Source: Acidobacteria bacterium 13_1_40CM_65_14 | Lineage (GTDB): Bacteria; Acidobacteriota; Vicinamibacteria; Vicinamibacterales; CAVVIG01 | Direction: 5' to 3' | Assembly (NCBI GenBank): GCA_001917905.1 | Contig: MNEX01000080.1 | Span: 1 to 42,099, forward strand | DNA length: 42,099 bases | Shown: in pieces, positions 6,722-13,624 of the stretch | Numbering within the stretch: the stretch's first letter is position 1 | Layout of the letters: every line of letters begins with the position of its first letter | The notes under the pieces: model-generated | Told to the model about the DNA's origin: nothing | The model's input: only the letters and a program-made list of their open reading frames with translations | Database searches by the model: none | Position numbers and translations under genes: made by a program

Positions 6722-7894
6722 ATGCGCCTGTTTCTTGCGCTCGCCTTGGCGAGCCTCGCCATCACCATGACCTTTGCACAATCCTCGAAGCAAGTCTGGC
6801 CGACCAGTAACGCCAGCATGCCGTTCAGCGCGGCCGTCAAAGCCGACGGCCTCATCTACGTGTCCGGAACGCTCGGTTCCGGCGCGGCCGACGTCAAGGC
6901 GCAAACCAAACAGGTGCTCGACAACATCAGCGCGACGCTCAAGACGGCGGGGTCGAGCCTCGCCAACGCCGCGAGCATGACCGTGTATCTCAAAAACCAG
7001 AGCGACTTCGCGGCGATGAACGAGGTGTATCGCACCTACTGGACGAAAGATCCGCCGGCGCGGACCACGGTCGTCGTCCCGCTGCTCAACGAAGGATTGG
7101 TCGAGATTTCCGCCGTCGTCGTACCGGACGGCGGCCAGCGCGTCGTCGTCAACCCGAGCGAGTGGGCCTCGTCGCCGAATCCGTACAGCTACGCCATCAA
7201 AACGGGGAACACCGTGTACGTGTCGGGTCTCATCGCCAGGAACGGCAAGGACAACTCGCCAATCAAAGGCGACATGGCCACGCAGACCAAAGCGGTGATG
7301 GAGAACGGCGCCGTCGTGCTGAAAGCGGCCGGCATGAGCTTCGCCGACCTCGTCAGCTCGCGTGTGTACATCGCTGACAGCGCGGCGTTCCAGGACATGA
7401 ACAACGTGTACCGGACCTACTTCCCGACCGATCCTCCGGCGCGCGCGACGGTGAAAGCCGCGTTGGTCGCGCCGGACTACATCGTCGAGGTCACGATGAT
7501 CGCGGTGAAGGGTGCGAACCGAACCGCGTTCACGACGCCAACCGCCGATGGTCAGCCCGGCACGAAGAACCCCAATCTCAGCTCGGCGATCCGCGTCGGC
7601 AATCGCCTGTATGTGGCCGGCATTCTGGGGAACACGCCCGCCAACAAGGGCGACGTGAAGGCGCAGACCGCCGAAGCGCTGACGCGCATCGGCCGCACGA
7701 TGAAGGCGGCCGGGTTCGAGTGGAACCACGTCGTCGAGGGCGTCGTGTATCTGCCCGACCTGACGAAGTTCAACGACATGAACGCATCGTATCGCGAGGC
7801 GTTGTCGAAGGACTTTCCCGCGCGCGCAACGGTCGGCGCTGGGCTGATGAACGCCGATGGCGCGGTGGAAATCATGTTGACGGCCGTGAAATAA
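6722..7894 (+). CDS. Secreted protein with three tandem RidA (YjgF/L-PSP) domains
   Basis: A signal peptide (MRLFLALALASLAITMTFAQ) is followed by three RidA-like domains at about residues 23-138, 143-262 and 270-390. RidA proteins normally are single domains that form cytosolic trimers and deaminate reactive enamine/imine intermediates. Each repeat retains YVSG or YVAG and the arginine-bearing PARTTV/PARATV segment, in the position of the RidA substrate-binding arginine. The three domains could fold as an intramolecular trimer, placed in the periplasm by the leader. A good ribosome site AGGAG (6711-6715) sits 6 bases before ATG. It ends just before A element 4, facing the GMC gene. Confidence 0.85.
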   Translation: MRLFLALALASLAITMTFAQSSKQVWPTSNASMPFSAAVKADGLIYVSGTLGSGAADVKAQTKQVLDNISATLKTAGSSLANAASMTVYLKNQSDFAAMNEVYRTYWTKDPPARTTVVVPLLNEGLVEISAVVVPDGGQRVVVNPSEWASSPNPYSYAIKTGNTVYVSGLIARNGKDNSPIKGDMATQTKAVMENGAVVLKAAGMSFADLVSSRVYIADSAAFQDMNNVYRTYFPTDPPARATVKAALVAPDYIVEVTMIAVKGANRTAFTTPTADGQPGTKNPNLSSAIRVGNRLYVAGILGNTPANKGDVKAQTAEALTRIGRTMKAAGFEWNHVVEGVVYLPDLTKFNDMNASYREALSKDFPARATVGAGLMNADGAVEIMLTAVK

Positions 7895-7908
7895 CGAAAA
7901 GAAGAAGA

Positions 7909-7979
7909 CGATCGACGCAGAACTCGCAGAACCCGCAGAACAAGAATTTTCTGCGTGTTCAGCGGTTTCTGCGTTTAAC
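7909..7979. repeat. A element 4 between convergent genes
   Basis: The left arm CGCAGAACTCGCAGAACCCG faces a right arm of CTGCGTGTTC and TTCTGCGTTTAACG words. It includes the stop codon of the GMC oxidoreductase gene. Confidence 0.9.
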
Positions 7980-9570
7980 GTCGTGCCGGAAACCCGCGCG
8001 CGATTTCGTCTGCCGACCGCAGCGTGAGCGCGACGAAGGTCAGCGTGCCGTTCGTGCAGCCGCCGGTCGGTGTCGTCGGCGCACCGACGACGAACAGATT
8101 GGCATGATCGTGCGTGCGGCCGAAGCTGTCACACACACTCGTCGCGGGGTCGGATCCCATGCGGCAGCCGCCGCCGGGATGATCGAGGTAGTCGCCTTCG
8201 CTCGTGCCGGCGATCCGTCCGTTGCTCGCACGCGCGAGCGTGCCGAACACATTCAACACGTGCACCTTCGTCGCCGCCTCGCGCGCGAGCGTCGCCTCGT
8301 CGAAGTGATGCTCGATCGTCGGCATCGGATCGCCGTACCGATTCTTCTTCGACCCGTCGAGCGTCAGCCGGCTGTCGGCCGACGGATGCACGTCGACGTA
8401 CGCGCGCAAGCGCACCGAGCTCCCCTTGGTCCGCGATCGCCAGTCGGCCATCAGCTCGTCGCCGAGCAGCAGCTTCCCCTCCGGCGTACGGAGCCGCGGA
8501 TCGCGACCGGCGGAGCTCTCCCACACGCGAGTGTCGTGACGCACGAATGGCTTGTCGGCCGGGCACCGGAAGTACTCGCGCGAGATGAGGCTGTGCGTCA
8601 TGTTCTGGCCGGGGAATGTCTGGTCGTCGATGTTCGCGGTCGCCGAGATGAACCTGTGACCGTTCATGTATCGGCCGACCAGTCCGGAGCTGTTCGCGAG
8701 GCCGTTCGGGAACCGGGAGTTGGACGACAGTAAAAGAAGATGCGAGCTCCAGCAATAGCCGGACGCGATGACGAACGTCTTCGCGCGGTACTCGACCGGA
8801 TCGGTCGGGCGATCCTGATGAAAGCCCTGCGCGGCAACGACTGTCGGCCGTCGATCGTCGAGCACGAGTCGCCGCACGAGGGTGCGATCGTGCAACACGA
8901 TCTTCTTCGGCTCCATCAGCTGGCGAAACGTGAAATCGGGCGAGTAGCGCGCGCCCGACGGACACACCTCGCCGCACGTGTCGTACACGCAGCAGGCGCC
9001 GCGGCCGCCGAACGGCGTCAGGTTGCGCGCCATCGGCAGGCCGTCGAACTTCAGGCCGCTCTTCTCCGCCCACGCTTTCAGGATTTGCAGGTTGTAGGAG
9101 AGCGGGATCGGTCCCTGCGGGTACGGTTGCGATCGGCGATCGGCTGCGTACGCGCTCGGCTCGCCGCTCACGTTCAGACGGCGCTCGGCCTCGCAATAGT
9201 AGCGCTCGAGATCCTGCCATTCGATCGGCCAGTCGTACGCGAGCCCGTACATCGACTCGAGCCGCAGGTCCTCTTCTGAAAACCGATTGCACGCGCCGCC
9301 CCAGTGCAGCGCGAGGCCGCCGACCGCCATCGTCATGGAGATGATGCCGGCCGCCTGCTGATCCTCGATGTAGTCGTCGTGCCACGGATGCTCGCCGTAG
9401 TCGTTCGCGCGCTCGCGATAGCGGCCACGGTTCTGCGTGTCGAAAATCGATCGGCCGGCTTCGACGACAGTGACGTGGACGCCGGACCGAAGCTCGGAGA
9501 GCTTCTGGGCGAGCATCGCGGAGGTGATGCCGCCGCCGATGATGCAGATGTCGGTTTCGTGGACAGGCAT
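7975..9570 (-). CDS. GMC-family FAD oxidoreductase (sugar or alcohol dehydrogenase large subunit)
   Basis: The N-terminal dinucleotide fold DICIIGGGITSAMLAQKL binds FAD. The GMC-type C-terminus NLFVVGAPTTPTGGCTNGTLTFVALTLRSADEIA holds the active-site region. CCVYDTCGEVCPSGARYSPDF in the middle is a cysteine-rich segment. The arrangement resembles the large subunit of membrane-associated gluconate or fructose dehydrogenases. The small subunit is encoded upstream on the same strand. The ATG at 9570 is chosen because an in-frame extension to 9609 would be translated P element (MGVGPHAIRK). The partner cytochrome is not in the immediate neighbourhood. Confidence 0.8.
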   Translation of the reverse strand: MPVHETDICIIGGGITSAMLAQKLSELRSGVHVTVVEAGRSIFDTQNRGRYRERANDYGEHPWHDDYIEDQQAAGIISMTMAVGGLALHWGGACNRFSEEDLRLESMYGLAYDWPIEWQDLERYYCEAERRLNVSGEPSAYAADRRSQPYPQGPIPLSYNLQILKAWAEKSGLKFDGLPMARNLTPFGGRGACCVYDTCGEVCPSGARYSPDFTFRQLMEPKKIVLHDRTLVRRLVLDDRRPTVVAAQGFHQDRPTDPVEYRAKTFVIASGYCWSSHLLLLSSNSRFPNGLANSSGLVGRYMNGHRFISATANIDDQTFPGQNMTHSLISREYFRCPADKPFVRHDTRVWESSAGRDPRLRTPEGKLLLGDELMADWRSRTKGSSVRLRAYVDVHPSADSRLTLDGSKKNRYGDPMPTIEHHFDEATLAREAATKVHVLNVFGTLARASNGRIAGTSEGDYLDHPGGGCRMGSDPATSVCDSFGRTHDHANLFVVGAPTTPTGGCTNGTLTFVALTLRSADEIARGFPARR

Positions 9571-9589
9571 CTGAGTCTCTTTTCTTATG

Positions 9590-9666
9590 GCGTGGGGCCC
9601 CACCCCCACGCCTGACGCGCTCGCGGCGTAAACCGCTCGCGCGTATCAAGAACAGAACGTCTGCGA
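9590..9666 (-). repeat. P element 3
   Basis: Hairpin 1 at 9590-9611 (GCGTGGGG/CCCCACGC). Hairpin 2 at 9615-9644 with outer ACGCGC/GCGCGT and inner GCGG/CCGC around a six-base CGTAAA loop. It forms one arm of a composite with P element 4. Confidence 0.9.
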
Positions 9667-9681
9667 TCCCTCATCACCGCC

Positions 9682-9712
9682 GGCCGCGTGAGCGCCGAAG
9701 GCGCCCGCGGCC
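9682..9712. repeat. Central hairpin of the P3-P4 composite
   Basis: The stem is GGCCGCG (9682-9688) with CGCGGCC (9706-9712), and inside it GCGCC with GGCGC around a GAA loop. It sits midway between the two oppositely oriented P elements. Confidence 0.85.
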
Positions 9713-9720
9713 ATTGAAAG

Positions 9721-9777
9721 TTACGCCCGAGCGCTACGGCGCGAGGGCGTCAGCGCGTGGGGGTGGGGCCCCACGCG
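9721..9777 (+). repeat. P element 4, inverted relative to P element 3
   Basis: Hairpin 2 at 9723-9750 (ACGCCC/GGGCGT outer, GCGC/GCGC inner). Hairpin 1 at 9755-9776. It lacks the AGAACAGAACGTC end present in other copies, perhaps trimmed during formation of the composite. Confidence 0.85.
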
Positions 9778-9797
9778 ATACAAGAAAGAAAGCGGTT

Positions 9798-10367
9798 TCA
9801 CCGTAGCGGCTCCGGTCTCCGAATCGTGACCGCAATCGGTCGGCACACCTCGCGCTGAATCATCGCGCTGTAGCAGACGTCGTTCGCTTCGCTGCTGCGG
9901 AAATAGAACGCCATCAGGTCGGCGACGACGTGCTGGCCCATCGGGCGCGGCGGGAGCGCGCGCACGCTGGCCTTCGTGAGCGCGGCATCGAGCAGCGTGC
10001 GCCGCGTCTCGAGACCGAGCGACGACCAGCGTCCGCCTTTGGCGCGCGCGTCCGCGTCGAGCGCCGCGAGCTGCGACACGTAACCTGCGACCGGCGACGC
10101 GCCCGTTTTCTGGAGTCGCGGATGGCCGTAGCCGTGCGTCATCGCGACGCCTTCGCGATAGCCGCGCGTCCACTGCACGAACTTGTCCACCGTCGCGCGC
10201 ACGCGCTCGGCGCCAAGCGACGCCGGCAGCACGGTCGGCGAGATTTCGTGCAGCATCGCGATCGCATCAGGCGTCAGCTCGCGCGGCTGCGCCAGCAGAC
10301 GAAGACGCTGGAACGGCAGGACGGCTGCACACGATGCGACCCATTGGAGGAGCGTGCGTCGTTGCAT
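9798..10367 (-). CDS. Gluconate 2-dehydrogenase subunit 3-like protein with Tat-type leader
   Basis: A 189-residue protein. It starts MQRRTLLQWVASCAAVLPFQ, an arginine-pair leader resembling a twin-arginine signal, as expected for the small subunit that escorts a folded flavoprotein. LHEISPTVLPASLG and the downstream helical region fit the subunit-3 family. It lies directly upstream of the GMC subunit on the same strand, with 227 bases of repeats between. Together they probably form a periplasmic dehydrogenase. A short hairpin (10383-10401) lies in its leader region. Confidence 0.7.
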   Translation of the reverse strand: MQRRTLLQWVASCAAVLPFQRLRLLAQPRELTPDAIAMLHEISPTVLPASLGAERVRATVDKFVQWTRGYREGVAMTHGYGHPRLQKTGASPVAGYVSQLAALDADARAKGGRWSSLGLETRRTLLDAALTKASVRALPPRPMGQHVVADLMAFYFRSSEANDVCYSAMIQREVCRPIAVTIRRPEPLR

Positions 10368-10382
10368 TTTTTTTATTCTCGC

Positions 10383-10401
10383 GCGGGGCCCGGCGCCCCG
10401 C
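10383..10401. repeat. Isolated hairpin in the divergent spacer
   Basis: Seven-pair stem GCGGGGC/GCCCCGC on the minus strand with a five-base loop, resembling a solitary hairpin 1 of the P family. Confidence 0.6.
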
Positions 10402-10413
10402 TCGAATCCTAAT

Positions 10414-10428
10414 GCTATAGTGTGGCCA
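10414..10428 (+). promoter_or_regulatory. Extended -10 promoter of the first radical SAM gene, probably leaderless
   Basis: TGC-TATAGT at 10413-10421 is an extended -10 hexamer. The ATG at 10428 is seven bases past the hexamer, where transcription would start. No ribosome site precedes it. Confidence 0.6.
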
Positions 10429-11411
10429 TGGAAGGAATTATTGCTGCGTGGGGACGCATCCTCACCGGGCACATCCCCGCCCTGTCGGTCGAGATCACCC
10501 GGGAGTGCCCGCTGCACTGCCCGGGCTGCTACGCGTACGGCGACGATCATCTCGGCGGCGACATCACGCTTCGCGAGGTTCGCGACTTCAAGGGCCAGCA
10601 GCTCGTCGACGGCGTCCTCGGCCTCATCGATCGCTACCGGCCTCTCCACCTGTCGATCGTCGGCGGCGAACCGCTGGTCCGCTACCGCGAGCTCGACACG
10701 CTGCTGCCGATTCTGGCAAGCCGCGGCATCTACACGCAGCTCGTGACGAGCGCCGTGCGCGAAATTCCGAAACACTGGCACGGCCTGCCGCGCTTCTCCA
10801 TCGTCGTGTCGATCGACGGCCTGCAGCCGGAGCACGACGCGCGCCGGACGCCGGCCACCTACGATCGCATCCTGAAGCACATCGCCGGTCACAAAATCAC
10901 CGTGCACTGCACGGTGACGCGACAGCAGGTGCAGCGCGCCGGCTACATCGAAGAGTTCCTGCGCTTCTGGTCGGAGCGGACCGAAGTCGAGAAGATCTGG
11001 TGCAGCCTCTACACGCCGCAGATTGGCGAGATCTCGGACGAGCGGCTACGACCTGCCGATCGCGAGCGCGTCGTCGCGGATCTGCTCGCGCTGCGCCTGC
11101 GCTTCCCGAAGCTCGCGCTGCCGAAGGGCCTCATCGAGGTCTACGCGGATCCGCCGGATTCTCCCGACGAGTGCGTGTTCGCGCGCACGACGATGACCAT
11201 CTCGGCGGATCTCACGACACGGATCACGCCGTGCCAGTTCGGCGGCAATCCCGACTGCAGCAACTGCGGCTGCATCGCGTCAGCGGGCCTCGCGGCCGTC
11301 GCGCGGCATCACCTCTTCGGGCTCATCCCGGTCGGGTCGATCTTCAACGGCTCGCTGAAGCTCGGTCAGCGGATGAAGCGCCTGCGGCCGGCCGAGGCGT
11401 CGGCGGGCTGA
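10428..11411 (+). CDS. Radical SAM enzyme 1
   Basis: The iron-sulfur motif CX3CX2C is at C27, C31 and C34 (ECPLHCPGCYAYG). It is followed by the GGE-type SAM-binding motif (SIVGGEPLVRY) and VVSIDGLQPEHD. A C-terminal cysteine set (CQFGGNPDCSNCGC) suggests an auxiliary cluster, as in HpnH-like or SPASM-like members. 327 residues from the ATG at 10428; the GTG six bases upstream lies within the promoter spacer. The substrate cannot be assigned. It is followed at once by a second radical SAM gene with its own promoter, so the two may act in one modification pathway. Confidence 0.85.
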   Translation: MEGIIAAWGRILTGHIPALSVEITRECPLHCPGCYAYGDDHLGGDITLREVRDFKGQQLVDGVLGLIDRYRPLHLSIVGGEPLVRYRELDTLLPILASRGIYTQLVTSAVREIPKHWHGLPRFSIVVSIDGLQPEHDARRTPATYDRILKHIAGHKITVHCTVTRQQVQRAGYIEEFLRFWSERTEVEKIWCSLYTPQIGEISDERLRPADRERVVADLLALRLRFPKLALPKGLIEVYADPPDSPDECVFARTTMTISADLTTRITPCQFGGNPDCSNCGCIASAGLAAVARHHLFGLIPVGSIFNGSLKLGQRMKRLRPAEASAG

Positions 11412-11428
11412 TGCTATAATTTTTGGAT
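11412..11428 (+). promoter_or_regulatory. Extended -10 promoter of the second radical SAM gene, probably leaderless
   Basis: TGC-TATAAT at 11412-11420, a consensus extended -10. The TTG start at 11428 is at the expected transcription start. It is nearly identical to the promoter at 10413-10421. Confidence 0.65.
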
Positions 11429-12459
11429 TGGCTCCGCTCACAACTGCACACCGTAAGGTCCGGTCGCTGCGGGAGTTCGTCCGCGGACTGGTGCACACGG
11501 CGCATCCGCTGCTCGTGCAGATCATCCCGATCCGCCGCTGCAACATCGACTGCGGCTATTGCAACGAGTACGACAAAGTGTCCGCGCCGGTCCCGCTCGA
11601 CGTCATGAAGCAGCGCATCGACACGCTCGCCGCGCTGAAGACGTCGGTGGTCGCGTTCAGCGGCGGCGAGCCGATGCTGCACCCGGATCTCGACGCGCTC
11701 ATCGCGCACATCCGCGCGCGCGGCATGATGGCCGGGCTCATCACCAACGGCTACTTCCTGGTGCCGAAACGTATCGAGGAACTGAATCGCGCGGGGCTCG
11801 ACTTCCTGCAGATCAGCATCGACAACGTCGAGCCCGACGAAGTCTCGAAGAAGAGCCTGCGGCTGCTCGACAAGAAGCTGCAGGACCTCAAAGCGCACGC
11901 GACCTTCGACGTGAACATCAACTCGGTCCTCGGCGGCGGGATCAAGAATCCCGAGGACGCGCGGACGATCAACACGCGCGCACGCGCGCTCGGCTTCTCG
12001 ACGTCGATCGGCATCATCCACGACGGATCGGGACGACTGAAACCGCTGGGCCCCGTTGAGCGCAAGGTGTACGACGAGGTCTCCGCGGCCATCAACGGCG
12101 CGGGACAGGTCTTGAAGAATCTCTACTCGGGGATTCGCAGCTTTCAGGACAACCTGGCGGACGGCAAACCGAACGACTGGCGATGCCGTGCGGGCGCGCG
12201 CTATCTCTACGTGTGCGAGGACGGCCTGGTCCACTACTGCTCGCAGCAGCGCGGCTATCCCGCGGTACCGCTCGACACCTACACCATCGACGACATCCGC
12301 CGCGAGTTCGCGACGCCGAAGTCATGCGCGCCGTACTGCACTGTCGGCTGCGTGCACCGCGTGTCGACGATGGATTTCTGGAGATCGCCGCAGGACGCTC
12401 GGCTAAAGCCTTCGCGCTACGAAGACCGCACCCGTCCAGCCGTAGCGCGAAGGCTTTAG
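11428..12459 (+). CDS. Radical SAM enzyme 2 with repeat-derived C-terminus
   Basis: CX3CX2C at C38, C42 and C45 (RRCNIDCGYCNEYDK), then VAFSGGEPMLHPD (SAM binding) and LQISIDNVEPDE. A C-terminal SPASM-like cysteine group (WRCRAGARYLYVCEDG, CSQQRGYP, CAPYCTVGCVHR) probably holds an auxiliary iron-sulfur cluster. This architecture is common in peptide and small-molecule maturases. The start is TTG at 11428, placed by the TATAAT seven bases upstream. The last 20 residues (DARLKPSRYEDRTRPAVARRL) are translated D-type repeat, which also supplies the stop. The substrate is unknown. Confidence 0.8.
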   Translation: MAPLTTAHRKVRSLREFVRGLVHTAHPLLVQIIPIRRCNIDCGYCNEYDKVSAPVPLDVMKQRIDTLAALKTSVVAFSGGEPMLHPDLDALIAHIRARGMMAGLITNGYFLVPKRIEELNRAGLDFLQISIDNVEPDEVSKKSLRLLDKKLQDLKAHATFDVNINSVLGGGIKNPEDARTINTRARALGFSTSIGIIHDGSGRLKPLGPVERKVYDEVSAAINGAGQVLKNLYSGIRSFQDNLADGKPNDWRCRAGARYLYVCEDGLVHYCSQQRGYPAVPLDTYTIDDIRREFATPKSCAPYCTVGCVHRVSTMDFWRSPQDARLKPSRYEDRTRPAVARRL

Positions 12460-12596
12460 AGGATGTGAAGAAATCACGTGAATGCAAAGGCCGCTAAGAC
12501 CGCAAAGAAGAATCTCTTCGAACAAGATGCTTTGCGCGCTTTGCGATCTTTGCGTTCAACGTGATTCTTTCACAAGGCTTTAGCCGAGCGATCACG
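12404..12596. repeat. Nested composite repeat D-A5-D between convergent genes
   Basis: A hairpin of CTAAAGCCTTCGCGCTACG with its complement (12404-12460) comes first. It is followed by GAAGAAATCACGT, then A element 5 (12478-12562, arms ATGCAAAGGCCGC and TTTGCGATCTTTGCG). It closes with CGTGATTCTTTCACAAGG and CTTTAGCC. The outer parts are mutually inverted. It supplies the C-terminus of radical SAM 2 and ends next to the PLD gene stop. Confidence 0.85.
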
Positions 12597-13500
12597 ACGC
12601 TTTCGCGAGCTGCTTCACTTCCTTCTTTTCGGCTTTCTTTTCTTTCTTCCGTTCCTTGCGGCCGCTCTCGGTCTGCGCCCAGTCGTGTTCAAACACGGCC
12701 TGCATCTCGCCGATCACCTTCTCGTCGGTGATGACGACGCCGACCTCGCGGCGCTTCTCGAGCTCGAGACGCCGCAGGCTCTGGCTGCCGAGGAACCCGC
12801 GCTTGCCGTCGCGGATCATCGCGCGGATGTGCAGGCGCTTGCCCGGGTACTTCTCGCCGTTGATGTTCCACTTCGCTTCGACCTTGCCGATGATCTTCAC
12901 GTCGACGCCCGCCTTGATCCGCTCCGTGAGGAGCCGCAGCATCGCATCGTCGGTCACCTGCGGGTCGTAGATCAGCAGCTCCTTGCGCGCGCCTTTGATG
13001 AAATTGACCAGACGCTCGCGCGCGTTCTCCGGGCTGACCACAAAGCGGTCGTAGCCGGGGATGTAGGGCTGCCGCTCGAAGTCGGCCTCGAACAGCTTCA
13101 TCGCCTCCTTGATTAACTTGTCGTTCTTGGTGACGAGGCCGAAGCTGCGGCTCTTCTCGATGTCGAGGCCGGTGAAGTTGAATCCGTACACGTGCAGGAC
13201 ACGACTGTCGAGAATCATCATCTTGCCGTGATACCGGATCAGGTCATCCGCGGTCCGGGAGACGGTCACGCCCATTTCGAGCAACCGCATCTCGAGCTTA
13301 CGCAGACCTTTGGTGCCGCCGCGGTTCTGGTGTGCCGTAAGAGCGCGGACGTGGACACCACGGGTCACCGCCTCGCCGAGTGCGCGTGCGATTTCATAGC
13401 GGTCGAGCCGGAAGATCAGGATATCGATCGTCTTCTTCGCCTGCTTGATGGCGGTGACGATGGGCGCGACGCCGGAATCAGGTTGAATGATGAGTTTCAT
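12592..13500 (-). CDS. Phospholipase D-superfamily protein
   Basis: Two PLD half-domains. The first motif is YHGKMMILDSRVLHVYGFNF (HxK). The second is LHIRAMIRDGKRGFLGSQSL, where the usual lysine is arginine (HxR). The superfamily forms a phosphohistidine intermediate during hydrolysis or transfer of phosphodiesters, and members act on phospholipids or nucleic acids. No signal peptide or membrane segment is apparent. The C-terminus is a lysine-rich tail (KERKKEKKAEKKEVKQLAK). The ATG at 13500 is preferred over the adjoining TTG at 13503. It faces the radical SAM operon across a composite repeat. Confidence 0.8.
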   Translation of the reverse strand: MKLIIQPDSGVAPIVTAIKQAKKTIDILIFRLDRYEIARALGEAVTRGVHVRALTAHQNRGGTKGLRKLEMRLLEMGVTVSRTADDLIRYHGKMMILDSRVLHVYGFNFTGLDIEKSRSFGLVTKNDKLIKEAMKLFEADFERQPYIPGYDRFVVSPENARERLVNFIKGARKELLIYDPQVTDDAMLRLLTERIKAGVDVKIIGKVEAKWNINGEKYPGKRLHIRAMIRDGKRGFLGSQSLRRLELEKRREVGVVITDEKVIGEMQAVFEHDWAQTESGRKERKKEKKAEKKEVKQLAKAS

Positions 13501-13550
13501 CAATATGCCGCGCCAGCAAGTTGCTGGCCATCTCGACGGGGACGTTAGCT

Positions 13551-13624
13551 CAACCGCAAAGCTCGCTACGCACGCAAAGTAAGCCTTTCTTTCTCTGCGA
13601 TCTCTGCGAGTTCCGCGGCTGCTT
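13551..13624. repeat. A element 6
   Basis: Arms begin CAACCGCAAAGCTCGC and end GAGTTCCGCGGCTGC. It separates the TonB receptor gene from the PLD gene, and the receptor's stop codon sits at its edge. Confidence 0.8.

Noticed and set aside
7909-7979. CRISPR array
   Set aside because: The nine-base words are arranged as inverted arms, with no unique spacers of constant length. The same holds for the other A and W arrays.
10368-10390. Intrinsic terminator made of the hairpin and a T-run near 10368-10401
   Set aside because: The T-run precedes the hairpin on plus and becomes an A-run after it on minus, so it has the wrong order for termination in both directions.
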